Assembly: GCA_005885515.1 (NCBI GenBank)
Contig: VAWK01000055.1
Location: 1 to 43,693 of the forward strand
DNA from: Actinomycetota bacterium
GTDB taxonomy: Bacteria > Actinomycetota > Thermoleophilia > Solirubrobacterales > Solirubrobacteraceae
Length of the DNA stretch: 43,693 nt
Reading direction: 5' to 3'
Notes under the pieces: generated by a model
What the model was told of the DNA's origin: nothing
The model's input: only the letters and a program-made list of their open reading frames with translations
The model's database searches: none
Part shown: positions 7,128-17,990 of the stretch, in pieces
Position numbering within the stretch: the stretch's first letter is position 1
Layout: every line of letters starts with the position of its first letter
Program-made: the position numbers and the translations under genes

Positions 7128-8057
7128 ATGACGCTTGGCTACGACGGCAAGCTCTACATCCTCGCCTTCGACCACCGCGGCTCGTTTCAGAAGAAGTTCT
7201 TCGGTATCGATGGCGAGCCCGATCCGGAGCAGACGGCGATCATCGCCGACGCCAAGCACCTGATCTTCGAGGGCCTGCTGCGGGCGGTTGCGGGCGGTGC
7301 CGAGCCCGCCGCGGCCGGGGTGCTGGTCGATGAGCAGTTCGGCTCAGACGTGCCCCAGCAGGCGCGCGAAACGGGGCTGAGGCTCGCGATGCCGGCGGAG
7401 CGCTCCGGACAGAACGTGTTCGACTTCCAGTACGCGGATGACTTCCCCGCACACATCGAGCGCTTCGATCCCGACTTCACCAAGGTGCTCGTACGCTTCA
7501 ACCCCGACGGCGACGCCGACGCCAACCGGGTGCAGCTCGACCGGCTCAAGCGCCTGAGCGACTGGCTGAAGGCGCACGAGCGCAAGTTCCTGTTCGAGCT
7601 GCTCGTGCCCGCCGAGAGCGACCAGCTTCAGTCCGTGGCAGGTGACCCCGAGCGCTACGACGCCGAGCTGCGCCCGCAGCTGATGCTGCGCGCGATCGCC
7701 GCGATCCAGGCGGCGGGCATCGAGGTGGACGTGTGGAAGATCGAGGGCGTCGAGCAACGCTCGGACTGCGAGGCGCTGGTAGCCCAGGCCCGCTCCGGGG
7801 GGCGTGGCGGGGTCGCCTGCGTGGTGCTCGGGCGCGGCGCGGACGAGAACAAGGTCGATCACTGGCTCGCGCAGGCGGCGCCCGTGGAGGGCTTCGTCGG
7901 CTTCGCGATCGGCCGCTCCATCTGGTGGGATCCGCTGAAAGCCTACGTGGACGGGAAGATCGAGCGGGCCGCGGGGGCGCGCAAGATCGCGGAGAACTAC
8001 CTGCGCTTCGTCAAGGTCTACGAAGCGGCCGAGGGCAAGGCTCCGGTCGCCACCTAG
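7128..8057 (+). CDS. DUF2090 family aldolase-like protein
   Basis: A 309-residue TIM-barrel protein of the DUF2090 family, the domain fused to the kinase IolC in some bacteria and assigned there as 5-dehydro-2-deoxyphosphogluconate aldolase of inositol breakdown. The barrel start YILAFDHRGSFQKKFFG, VLVDEQFG and VWKIEG are visible. Here the domain stands alone and no other iol gene is present, so the substrate is uncertain; a general sugar-phosphate aldolase role is inference. The ATG start has no Shine-Dalgarno but has an extended -10 box 7 nt upstream, so the mRNA is probably leaderless. The next gene follows after 24 nt. Confidence 0.8.
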   Translation: MTLGYDGKLYILAFDHRGSFQKKFFGIDGEPDPEQTAIIADAKHLIFEGLLRAVAGGAEPAAAGVLVDEQFGSDVPQQARETGLRLAMPAERSGQNVFDFQYADDFPAHIERFDPDFTKVLVRFNPDGDADANRVQLDRLKRLSDWLKAHERKFLFELLVPAESDQLQSVAGDPERYDAELRPQLMLRAIAAIQAAGIEVDVWKIEGVEQRSDCEALVAQARSGGRGGVACVVLGRGADENKVDHWLAQAAPVEGFVGFAIGRSIWWDPLKAYVDGKIERAAGARKIAENYLRFVKVYEAAEGKAPVAT

Positions 8058-8081
8058 CCGCTCGCCGCGCAGGTGCCCGCG

Positions 8082-8321
8082 ATGAAGATGCGTCAGAGCA
8101 ACACCGACTGGGAGCGGGCGTTCGTCGAGGAGATCTCGCTGGACCGCCGGCGGCGCGCCTCACTGCGACGCACCGCGCAGCAGCGGATGCTCAAGCGCGA
8201 AGCCATCCGCCGTCACAAACAGGGCTCGGTGCGCTTCATCCTGCTGGTGCTGACCCTCATCATGACCGCCGCGATCGTGACGGCGGTCATGTTTCGCACG
8301 CTGTACCTGCTGCTCGGCTAG
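8082..8321 (+). CDS. Small single-pass membrane protein
   Basis: A 79-residue protein with a basic cytoplasmic half (many Arg and Lys, about residues 18-45) and one C-terminal membrane helix (about 50-75), ending in LYLLLG. The family is not recognised. ATG 8082 has AGG six to nine bases upstream; GTG 8073 and ATG 8088 are alternatives. It lies 24 nt after the aldolase, probably on the same transcript. Its TAG stop overlaps the stop of convergent csrA within the four bases CTAG. Confidence 0.65.
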   Translation: MKMRQSNTDWERAFVEEISLDRRRRASLRRTAQQRMLKREAIRRHKQGSVRFILLVLTLIMTAAIVTAVMFRTLYLLLG

Positions 8322-8554
8322 CGCTCGCTCTCGCCCAGCTCCTCCAGGGCGTCGTCGACCTCGCTGGGCGCACGCTCCTCGAGAGTGCCGTCGTCGCGAT
8401 GTATCTCCAGGTAGATCTCCTTGCGGAAGACCGGGATCTCCTGCGGGGCCTGAATGCCGATGCGCACCTTCTCGCCCATGACCGACAGGACGGACACCTC
8501 GACATCATCCCCAATCATGATGCTCTGGTTGGACTTGCGCGTCAAAACCAGCAT
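8318..8554 (-). CDS. csrA: Carbon storage regulator CsrA
   Basis: A 78-residue RNA-binding protein. It begins [20 protein letters not shown], with the later [16 protein letters not shown] segment that carries the RNA-contacting arginine (Arg44 in E. coli). CsrA dimers bind GGA motifs in mRNA leaders and control translation. The C-terminal 15 or so residues are acidic and extend beyond the core. The start is ATG 8554, preceded by AGGAAGG. Unlike most Gram-positive csrA genes it is not beside fliW or flagellar genes in this window, so its partner and targets are unknown. Confidence 0.95.
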   Translation of the reverse strand: MLVLTRKSNQSIMIGDDVEVSVLSVMGEKVRIGIQAPQEIPVFRKEIYLEIHRDDGTLEERAPSEVDDALEELGESER

Positions 8555-8614
8555 TCGGTAACCCTTCCTGTTGGCCGACAGTCGCCCGGCGCGACCCCCC
8601 ACGACGGTCAGCCA

Positions 8615-8620
8615 AGCATA
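8615..8620 (-). promoter_or_regulatory. Likely -10 box of csrA
   Basis: On the minus strand TATGCT fits TANNNT and lies 60 nt before the csrA start. It would give a leader of about 53 nt with the AGGAAGG ribosome site. A weak -35 (TTCGCT) lies 18 bp upstream of it. Confidence 0.35.
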
Positions 8621-8737
8621 GTCACAGGACCGGGGGAAAGCGAACCCATCTCGCACGCCGGATTGCAGAGCGCCGAAGCGCCCTTCAGCGCTCGCAACCG
8701 GGCCCCCAGGCCGGCCCGAGCGGCGCTTCCCATGCGC

Positions 8738-8743
8738 TAGTCT
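8738..8743 (+). promoter_or_regulatory. -10 box before the RG-rich protein gene
   Basis: TAGTCT lies 12 nt before ATG 8756, which predicts a leader of about six bases, too short for a Shine-Dalgarno site. The rest of the 200-nt divergent gap shows only the csrA promoter. Confidence 0.4.
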
Positions 8744-8755
8744 CCCGGTCCGTCG

Positions 8756-9340
8756 ATGCCCCGTAAGTCGCTGCGCCCCAATCTCAACCAGATCCGCACA
8801 TGGGTGCGCCAAGGCCGTACCGACGCCTGGGTGGCCCACCAGCTCGACGTGAGCGTGCGCGACATCGAGCAGTTCAAGCGCCAGAACGAGCTGGTCAGCG
8901 ACGAGGGCTCATCCGAAGGCACGATCGCCGCCGAGTACGCCGACGAGATCGACCTGCGCGCGGAGGACGACGCGCTGATCGCAGCCGAGCTCGAGGCGGC
9001 TGAAATCGAGGCCGAGCGCGCGCGGGCCGAAGCGCAGGAGCAGCAGGCGGCAGCTGAGGAGGAGTCCGGCGCGGAGGCACCCCGCGCGCGGACCCGCCGT
9101 CGTGGAGGTCGCGGCCGGCGCGGGTTGGCAGGTCGTGGTCGCGCGGCGGCGGCCTCCTCGCGCAACGTGGGCCCGCTCGAGGGCACGTTTGATCACGGCG
9201 AGGAGGGCTATGGCCTGTGGCTCGACCCGGCCATCCAGGACAACCCGATCTACGCCGAGCACTGGGCTGGGCACAGACCGGTGGAGGTGGACGTCGAGGA
9301 AGACCGCATCGTCATCCGCCGCGTGGGCGAGGACGACTAG
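8756..9340 (+). CDS. HTH-like, RG-rich protein, unknown function
   Basis: A 194-residue protein in four parts. Residues 1-45 look like a small helix-turn-helix ([20 protein letters not shown]). Residues 50-110 are an acidic Glu/Ala-rich, probably coiled-coil stretch. Residues 110-135 are an Arg/Gly-rich tract ([17 protein letters not shown]) of the kind that binds RNA or DNA. Residues 140-194 form a small folded domain with [15 protein letters not shown] do not recognise the family. The architecture suggests a nucleic-acid-binding protein. Its stop and that of the convergent gene at 9347 lie inside one short inverted repeat, CTAGC-CTCA-GCTAG. Confidence 0.75.
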   Translation: MPRKSLRPNLNQIRTWVRQGRTDAWVAHQLDVSVRDIEQFKRQNELVSDEGSSEGTIAAEYADEIDLRAEDDALIAAELEAAEIEAERARAEAQEQQAAAEEESGAEAPRARTRRRGGRGRRGLAGRGRAAAASSRNVGPLEGTFDHGEEGYGLWLDPAIQDNPIYAEHWAGHRPVEVDVEEDRIVIRRVGEDD

Positions 9341-9346
9341 CCTCAG

Positions 9347-9676
9347 CTAGCGCGATCCGCGCAGCTCCGGGCGGCCGCCCGCGTAGTCCGCGGCCTCGCG
9401 CAGGTAGCGGCCGAAGGCCGCATCCAGCACGACGCCGGACTCCCACGCCCATGGCTCTCCGGGGGCGACCTTCATCGCCACCGGCAGATACCAGCCGGTG
9501 CCGTCGCGGTAGAGCTGGACGAGTTCCTGCACGTAGAAGCGCCCGCCCAGACGCCGGCGAAGCTCGGCCACGAGCGCATCGGTGACCCGCTCCAGCAGCC
9601 GGCAACGCTCGGGCCGCTCGGCGCGCAGGCGCCGCTCGCCCTGCTGCCACTGGAAGATCGCGTTGTCGAACGACAC
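9347..9676 (-). CDS. Conserved-looking hypothetical protein
   Basis: A 109-residue soluble protein with GTG start at 9676. It has helical, Arg/Glu-rich character at the N-terminus and a more compact C-terminal part (FYVQELVQLYRDGTGWYL, then WAWESGVVLDAAF). No family is recognised. It is the last gene of the minus-strand run that includes eno and the FtsB-like gene and starts 38 nt after the latter, so it may be cotranscribed with them. Codon use matches its neighbours. Confidence 0.65.
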   Translation of the reverse strand: MSFDNAIFQWQQGERRLRAERPERCRLLERVTDALVAELRRRLGGRFYVQELVQLYRDGTGWYLPVAMKVAPGEPWAWESGVVLDAAFGRYLREAADYAGGRPELRGSR

Positions 9677-9714
9677 CGGCCGAGGCTACCAGCGGCGCGG
9701 GGCCGCCAGCCGCC

Positions 9715-10092
9715 TCAGTTGTCAGGCAGACCGGTGGCGATGAACGGCTGCTCGCCGGGCTTGATCATCCCCAGCTGGCGCGCCTCCGCTTCGAGCGTGG
9801 CCTGCCGTGCAAGCACTTCGTGCTGGGCTAACAGCTGCGCGCGTTCGTGCTTCAGCGCCACCACTGCCGCGCTGGTGCGGCCGTCCTGGGACCACTTGGA
9901 GAGCATGTGGATACCGGCGCTCAGATACAGGTACAGCAGAGCGACGAGCAAGAACAGCAGGGCCAGGCGCCCGAGCCGGTCCCAGCGCACTCCCGCGAGC
10001 GGAAGCGCCGCGCCGCCCGGCCCCGGTCGCCTGCGAGGCCGCGCTGGGCCAAGCCCTCGCGCGCGCGGCGCAGAAACGGTTCGAGCTGCCAC
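9715..10092 (-). CDS. FtsB/DivIC-like septum formation protein
   Basis: A 125-residue bitopic membrane protein of the FtsB/DivIC family, part of the FtsQ/DivIB-FtsL-FtsB complex of the divisome. It has a basic Pro/Arg cytoplasmic N-terminus, a membrane helix at about 42-62 (LALLFLLVALLYLYLSAGI), an exterior coiled coil (about 75-105) and the family's C-terminal motif ARQLGMIKPGEQPF. The start is GTG 10092, 42 nt downstream of eno, the usual actinobacterial arrangement. Confidence 0.9.
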   Translation of the reverse strand: MAARTVSAPRARGLGPARPRRRPGPGGAALPLAGVRWDRLGRLALLFLLVALLYLYLSAGIHMLSKWSQDGRTSAAVVALKHERAQLLAQHEVLARQATLEAEARQLGMIKPGEQPFIATGLPDN

Positions 10093-10134
10093 GCTCGCCC
10101 ATTCGCGCTCGACGGCCGAGCTCCTGCCTAGCGC

Positions 10135-12562
<2,428 letters not shown>

Positions 12563-12609
12563 GACGCGCGCACTCTAGCGGAAGACATAGGCTCATGCTT
12601 AAGGACTTC

Positions 12610-15600
12610 CTAAGCGGCATCGCGTACGACCGCGAGCAGCACGTCGGCCGCCCTGACAACCGTCGGGAAGCGCTCGTCGCCATCGCTCGGAACGCGCATC
12701 GATACCTGCGAGCGCCCGGACTCATATAGCGCGTCGGGCAGCTCACTGCGCAGACGCTTGGCACGCGCCGAATCCAGGTCGATGGGCACGACCGCCAGGC
12801 GATCTCCGCGAAAGCTCACGGTCCGCGCGCCGGCCAGACCGAACTTGATGCGGGCGCGCTGCAAATCGAGCAGGTTCTCGAGCGCTCGCGGCACCGGGCC
12901 GAAGCGATCCTCGAGCTCCTCGCGCAGGGCTTCCACCTCGGCCACCTCCATCGCGCCCGCCACGCGCCGGTGAACGTCGATCTTGGCCTGCTCGTAGGCG
13001 ATGTAGTCGGCCGGGACGTAGGCGTCGACGTTGACGTCGAGCCTGACCGGCTCCGGTTCCTCTGTCGCGCCCGCGTCGCCCTCGCCGGGAAGCCAGCCGG
13101 GGTCACGCCCGGCGGCCGAGCGCATCCCCTCCGCCACCGCCTGGTCGAGCATCTGCATGTATAGCTCGAAGCCGAGCGCCGCCACGTGCCCCGACTGCTC
13201 GTCGCCGAGCAGGTTGCCCGCGCCGCGGATCTCGAGATCTCGCATCGCGATCTTGAAGCCCGCGCCGAGCTCGGTGTAGTCCGACAGCGCCGCCAACCGC
13301 TGGGCGGCATCGGCGCCGAGGCCCTGAGCGGAGTCGTAGAACAGGTACGCGTAGGCGCGCTCGCGGCTGCGGCCCACGCGGCCGCGAATCTGGTACAGCT
13401 GCGCCAGCCCGAACGCGTCGGCGTGCTCCACGATCAGCGTGTTTGCCTGGGGGATGTCGATGCCCGACTCGATGATCGACGTGCAGACCAGCACGTCCGC
13501 CCCGCCGCGCAGATAATCGATCATCACCGCCTCGAGCTCTCCCTCGCTCATCTGGCCGTGGGCGACGGCGAAGCGCACGCCGGGGCACAGCGCCCGCAGC
13601 CGCTCGGCGGTCGCGGCGATCGTCTCGATCCGGTTGTGCATAAAGAACGCCTGCCCGCCCCGCTCGTGCTCGCGCACGATCGCGTGCCTGACGAGCTCCT
13701 CCTCGTACTCGCCCACGTATGTCCGCACAGGCCGCCGGCCCTCGGGCGGGGTCTCGATTACCGAGATGTCGCGCAAGCCGGCCAGCGACATCTGCAGCGT
13801 GCGCGGAATCGGGGTGGCCGACATCGAGATCACGTCCACCTTCAGCTTCAGCTGGCGCAGCAGCTCCTTCTGCTTGACCCCGAAGCGCTGCTCCTCGTCG
13901 ACGATCAGCAGCCCGAGGTCCTTGGCCCGGACGTCGCGCGAAAGTACGCGGTGGGTTCCGATCAGGATGTCCACCCGTCCCTCGGCGAAGCCTTCGACCA
14001 CGCTGCGCTGGTCGGCCGGCGAGCGAAAGCGCGACACGTGCTCGACCGTGATCGGGTAGTCGGCCAGACGTTCCGCGAAGGTGCCGTAGTGCTGGAGTGC
14101 GAGGATCGTGGTGGGCACGAGCATCAGCACCTGCTTGCCGTCATTTGCCGCCTTGAACGCCGCCCGCAGCGCCACCTCGGTCTTTCCGTAGCCGACATCC
14201 CCGCAGATCAGGCGGTCCATCGGGCGCGGCGCCTCCATGTCGGCCTTGACGAGCTCGATCGTGTCGCGCTGGTCCGGGGTCTCGTTGTACGGGAAGCGCT
14301 GCTCGAACTCCCGCTGCCAGTCTCCGTCGGGCTCGAAGGCGTGCCCCCGGCGGCGCAGGCGCTCGGCGTAAAGGCTCAGCAGCTCACCCGACAGCTGCTG
14401 CGCTGCGCGCCGCGCGCGTGCCTTCATCGCCTCCCAGCGCGAGCCGCCGAGCTTGCTCAGCGGTGGGTGCTCGCCGCCCGCGCCGACATAGCGCGAGATC
14501 TTCGCCAGTTGGTCGGTGGGAACGAACACGCGATCGTCGCCCTGGTATTCCAAGTACAGGTAGTCGCGCGTGACGCCCGCGACGGTGCGCGTGTCGAAGC
14601 CCGCGAAGCGGGCCACACCGTGGTCCTCGTGCACGACGATGTCGCCAGTTCGCAGCTCGCCGAACGAACGCAGCAGGCCCCTGCGCCCTGCACCCCCTCG
14701 ACCTAGGCCCTCGCGCGGGCGCTCCACGCGGCGGCGCAGCAGACGGTGCGCCGGGATCACCGCGAGCTTCAGCTGGGGCGCCACAAAGCCCTCGCGCAGA
14801 GACGCATGCGCGAAGCTGAGCGCGGGTTGCCGTAGCGCGCCCGGCGCCGCCCCGCCCTCGCCGAGCCAGTCGGGGCGCAGGCGCGCAAGGTTGTAGGCGG
14901 TCCGCTCGCCCTCACCGCGACGGGGGAAGGCCACGACAGTGCGGTAGCCCGAGCGGAGCAGCTTCTCCAGCTCGGGCTCTGCCTCGGCCAGCGAGCGCGC
15001 CGCCGTGTCGGCAGCGGCGGCCCGCAGCTGGATCTCTTGCCCGCTCGAGATCGTGGACAGCCAGATGCGCGCGCGCGCCTGCAGCTGGCCCGTGATCGTG
15101 TCGGGTTTCACATACAGGTGGTGGGCGTCCTCGTCGGCGAACGCCGCGACCACGTCGCTCCAGTGGTCGTTGAGCGCGGGCTCGAGCTCCTCCTCGGCGG
15201 CGACCACGATCTCGGTCTGCGGCGCGATGAGCTCGAGCAGCGCGCCGAACCGGTCGACCGGCAGCAGCTCGGCGATGTCGGGCCGCCCGCCGTCGCCGTC
15301 GCCGTCGGCGTCGGCGCCGGGCGCGGCGAGGGCGCCGCCGGGCGACGCGACTTTCGCACCCCGCGAGGCCTCGGCGGCCAGCGCCGGCGCGCGGTGCTCG
15401 TGCGCCAACTCGGCAGCTGGGGCGATCTCGACCTCCTCGGCCTGCCCGAGCGAGCGCTGCGTGAACGTCGAGAACCAGCGCAACGACTCGATCTCCACGT
15501 CGAACATGTCCACCCGCACCGGGCGTTCCTCGGTCGCGGCAAACACGTCCAGAAGCCCTCCCCGCAGGGCGAACTGCCCCCGCTCCTCCACCTGGTCGAC

Positions 15601-16113
15601 CCGCTCATAGCCGAGCGCCACGAGCTCGTCGGCGCACTCCTCGAGGTCCAACAGGCCACCGACGCGGAGGGTGAACGAACGCGGGCGCAACGCGGGGTCG
15701 GGCACCTTCTCCGACAGCGCGACCGCGCTCACGACCACGACCGGAGCGCCAGCGCCCGAGGCGTGGCTGTCGCCGCCCGCCGACAGCAGCGCGTCCAGCG
15801 CGGCCATGCGCAGCCCCACCAGGTGCGCGGGCGGGCGCAGGTGGGACTCGTAGGTGACGCCGCGCGAGGGGTAATAGCGCACCAGTCGGGGCGCGAGCCA
15901 GGCGCGCAGGTCGGTCGCCAGATCACGCGCGGCACGGTCATCGCCGACGACGATCAGGTGCGCTCGCGCGCGTGCCGGCTCGTCGAGATCGGCCAGCGCC
16001 GCGATCAGGTACGGCCGCAGCGAGGCCGACACGAAAGCATGGCCGCCACCGCGCTGCAGCGCGGGCGCGGCCTGCTCATCGGCGATCTGGGCGAGCAGTT
16101 CTCGAAGGGCCAT
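12610..16113 (-). CDS. mfd: Transcription-repair coupling factor Mfd
   Basis: A 1167-residue DNA translocase that removes RNA polymerase stalled at lesions and recruits UvrA. Domains in order: the UvrB-like N-terminal module, the CarD-like RNA polymerase interaction domain near residues 485-550 (GDIVVHEDHGVARF), the helicase core with Walker A GDVGYGKTEVALRAAF near 640 and the DEEQ box near 740, the TRG motif region (IRGRVGRSRERAYAYLF), and the C-terminal D7 domain. The length is typical. The start is ATG 16113, 39 nt after pth. TATCGT lies about 16 nt upstream of it and could be an internal promoter. Confidence 0.97.
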   Translation of the reverse strand: MALRELLAQIADEQAAPALQRGGGHAFVSASLRPYLIAALADLDEPARARAHLIVVGDDRAARDLATDLRAWLAPRLVRYYPSRGVTYESHLRPPAHLVGLRMAALDALLSAGGDSHASGAGAPVVVVSAVALSEKVPDPALRPRSFTLRVGGLLDLEECADELVALGYERVDQVEERGQFALRGGLLDVFAATEERPVRVDMFDVEIESLRWFSTFTQRSLGQAEEVEIAPAAELAHEHRAPALAAEASRGAKVASPGGALAAPGADADGDGDGGRPDIAELLPVDRFGALLELIAPQTEIVVAAEEELEPALNDHWSDVVAAFADEDAHHLYVKPDTITGQLQARARIWLSTISSGQEIQLRAAAADTAARSLAEAEPELEKLLRSGYRTVVAFPRRGEGERTAYNLARLRPDWLGEGGAAPGALRQPALSFAHASLREGFVAPQLKLAVIPAHRLLRRRVERPREGLGRGGAGRRGLLRSFGELRTGDIVVHEDHGVARFAGFDTRTVAGVTRDYLYLEYQGDDRVFVPTDQLAKISRYVGAGGEHPPLSKLGGSRWEAMKARARRAAQQLSGELLSLYAERLRRRGHAFEPDGDWQREFEQRFPYNETPDQRDTIELVKADMEAPRPMDRLICGDVGYGKTEVALRAAFKAANDGKQVLMLVPTTILALQHYGTFAERLADYPITVEHVSRFRSPADQRSVVEGFAEGRVDILIGTHRVLSRDVRAKDLGLLIVDEEQRFGVKQKELLRQLKLKVDVISMSATPIPRTLQMSLAGLRDISVIETPPEGRRPVRTYVGEYEEELVRHAIVREHERGGQAFFMHNRIETIAATAERLRALCPGVRFAVAHGQMSEGELEAVMIDYLRGGADVLVCTSIIESGIDIPQANTLIVEHADAFGLAQLYQIRGRVGRSRERAYAYLFYDSAQGLGADAAQRLAALSDYTELGAGFKIAMRDLEIRGAGNLLGDEQSGHVAALGFELYMQMLDQAVAEGMRSAAGRDPGWLPGEGDAGATEEPEPVRLDVNVDAYVPADYIAYEQAKIDVHRRVAGAMEVAEVEALREELEDRFGPVPRALENLLDLQRARIKFGLAGARTVSFRGDRLAVVPIDLDSARAKRLRSELPDALYESGRSQVSMRVPSDGDERFPTVVRAADVLLAVVRDAA

Positions 16114-16152
16114 GCGCAGCTGCGATCACACGATAGGAGCGCGCGTCCGCAC

Positions 16153-16770
16153 TCACGCAGCCAAGACAGGGCCGAACACGATCCCTTCGACCTCCCCGCA
16201 CGCGCGCGCGATCAGCTGTGCGACCTCCGTCGGCGGCTCGCCGAAGCGCCCGAGCACATACGCCGCCACGATCTCCGGATCGGTCGAGGCGGGGCGGCCC
16301 ACGCCGACGCGTACGCGCCTGAAACCGGGGCCCCCCAGCGCGCGTGAGACAGACTTCAGTCCGTTGTGGCCGGCCAGCCCGCCGCCGGTTCGCGCGCGCA
16401 CCTCGCCAAACTGCAGGTCGATCTCGTCGTGCACGACGATCACCTGCTCCAGCTGCAGGCGCAGCTCGCCGCGAGCGGGGCCCACCGAGCGACCGGCGTC
16501 GTTCATGTAGGTCAGCGGGCACAGCACCGCGACCTGCCGCCGCGGGCGCTCGGCCTCGGTTCCGGTGCCGGCGCCGCCCGCGCGGCCCTGCGCGATTCGG
16601 CCGCGAAAGCGCTCCCTCACCGGTCCCAGCGACCACCGCTCGATCAGCTCGCCGGCCACCATGAAGCCCACGTTGTGGCGGCCCTTGGCGTGCTCGCGCC
16701 CAGGGTTGCCGAGGCCCACGATCAGCCAGTCGACGGCCGGGCCGCGCCTGGCAGGAAAGATGCGGCGCAG
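16153..16770 (-). CDS. pth: Peptidyl-tRNA hydrolase
   Basis: An enzyme that cleaves peptidyl-tRNA dropped by ribosomes. GLGNPG carries the catalytic-site asparagine, HNVGF the catalytic histidine, and VVHDEIDL the aspartate; GHNGLKS is also present. The only ATG/GTG/TTG start near the N-terminus is GTG 16719, but that removes the first beta-strand (DWLIV) always found before GLGNPG. The frame is open back to the L25 stop codon. A CTG at 16770 lies exactly 9 nt after AGGAG (16780-16784), which overlaps the end of rplY, and would give a complete 205-residue protein. I chose CTG and treat GTG 16719 (188 residues) as the fallback. L25 and Pth share one reading frame, separated by a single TAG. 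Confidence 0.9.
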   Translation of the reverse strand: MRRIFPARRGPAVDWLIVGLGNPGREHAKGRHNVGFMVAGELIERWSLGPVRERFRGRIAQGRAGGAGTGTEAERPRRQVAVLCPLTYMNDAGRSVGPARGELRLQLEQVIVVHDEIDLQFGEVRARTGGGLAGHNGLKSVSRALGGPGFRRVRVGVGRPASTDPEIVAAYVLGRFGEPPTEVAQLIARACGEVEGIVFGPVLAA

Positions 16771-16776
16771 AAGCCG

Positions 16777-17463
16777 CTACTCCTCGCTTGAGGAAACCTC
16801 GCCGCCGGCCTCCTCGGCGCCCTCTGCGCCCTCGGCCGCCTCGGCCGCCTCGCCGACAAGCTCTGTCTCGGCCTCCACCTCGGGCTCCTCCTCGACCTGC
16901 AGCCGCGGCGGAGACAGCGTCGCGACGATCGCCTCCTCAACATCGTCCAGCAGCACCACGCCCTCGGGCATCGACACGGCCGCGAGCCCGATCGTGTCGC
17001 CGATCTGCATCTCGCCGACCGCGTGCACGATCGACTCGGGGATGGCCGTGGGCAGCGCTTCGACGTTCAGCTCGCGGGTGATCTGCTCGAGCACGCCGCC
17101 TTCCTTGACACCCGGGGCGTCCTCGGTGCCGGTGAGCTCCAGCGGCACCGTCGCATGGATCGCCTGGTCCAGTCGCACGCGCAGGAGGTCCACGTGGATG
17201 GTGTGGCCGCGCACGGGGTCTCGCTGGGCCTCCTTCAGCACCACCGGGGCCGGCTTCGCCCCGTCGATGCTGAGGTCGAGGACCGCTCCGGAGGAGGCGA
17301 GCGCGACGCGCAGCTCGCGCGCGTCGACGTCGAACCCGAGCGCCTGGTCCTGCCCGCCGTAGAGCACGCCGGGGACGCGGCCTGAGCGGCGCAGCCTGCG
17401 GGCCGCGCGCGAGCCGTTGGCGGTGCGGCTCCTCACATCGAGCTTGGTCGCGGTGTCGGGCAC
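16777..17463 (-). CDS. rplY: Ribosomal protein L25 (CTC/TL5 type)
   Basis: A 228-residue 5S rRNA-binding protein of the large subunit. The N-terminal L25 domain has the signature GSRAARRLRRSGRVPGVLYGG. A second beta-rich TL5/CTC domain follows (GTEDAPGVKEGGVLEQ, then HAVGEMQIGDTI) and the last 50 residues are very acidic (Glu/Ala-rich). This is the long form found in actinobacteria and Thermus. The frame is open far upstream but overlaps the preceding gene; GTG 17463, 14 nt after that gene, is the natural start. GTG at 17424 is possible. Confidence 0.92.
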   Translation of the reverse strand: MPDTATKLDVRSRTANGSRAARRLRRSGRVPGVLYGGQDQALGFDVDARELRVALASSGAVLDLSIDGAKPAPVVLKEAQRDPVRGHTIHVDLLRVRLDQAIHATVPLELTGTEDAPGVKEGGVLEQITRELNVEALPTAIPESIVHAVGEMQIGDTIGLAAVSMPEGVVLLDDVEEAIVATLSPPRLQVEEEPEVEAETELVGEAAEAAEGAEGAEEAGGEVSSSEE

Positions 17464-17477
17464 GAGGCTCGAAGACT

Positions 17478-17990
17478 CTAGCAATCGGCTTCGTTCGGGA
17501 TCGGCGCACTGAGCGACAACAGCGCGACGTGAATGCCGAAGAAAAAGCTCCCCGTGCGGCGCACCTCCACGCATTGAACGACGGGCAGCCTGCCGATCAC
17601 CGTCCATGCGAGGCGCGTCTTGCCGGTGGCGCCGGCGAGCGAGTAAGCGGTGGCCGATTTCAGCGACAGGATCTTCACCGCGCCGGACCTGCGCAGGCGG
17701 CTCGCGTCCGCTCGTACGGTGGCCACGCACGTGGCGCTCTGGCGGCAGCCGGTGAGCTGCGCGAGCATCGCGTTGACGTCGCCCCTGGCCTGCGCCTGCA
17801 GCAGCGTCTCCTCCTTGTCGCGCTCGGCGTTCTCAGCCGTGAGGAAGCGCGCGAGCATGCCGCTGACCACGACGAACAAAAGTATCCCGACGATCAGCGC
17901 GAGGCGTTTCAGAGCGGCCGGTTGCCTGCCCGCCCTGGGCCACGTAGCTGAAGCTCGCGAGGCGCGGGGTCTGCGGGCGGTTCGCGGCAC
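17478..17990 (-). CDS. Small membrane-anchored protein, unknown function
   Basis: About 170 residues. A basic N-terminus leads into one membrane helix (LKRLALIVGILLFVVVSGML), a Glu-rich helical segment, and an exterior domain with a cysteine pair (GCRQSATC) that could form a disulfide. No family is recognised. The start is uncertain: GTG 17990 is chosen; GTG 18083 would add an Arg-rich leader that does not look like protein. It sits between prs and rplY in the housekeeping run. Confidence 0.6.
   Translation of the reverse strand: MPRTARRPRASRASATWPRAGRQPAALKRLALIVGILLFVVVSGMLARFLTAENAERDKEETLLQAQARGDVNAMLAQLTGCRQSATCVATVRADASRLRRSGAVKILSLKSATAYSLAGATGKTRLAWTVIGRLPVVQCVEVRRTGSFFFGIHVALLSLSAPIPNEADC

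Noticed and set aside
12594-12730. Short plus-strand ORF starting ATG 12594 after TAGGCT
   Set aside because: It is antisense to the 3' end of mfd, ends after about 44 codons and has no family resemblance; the TAGGCT is only 1 nt from the ATG, not 6-8.
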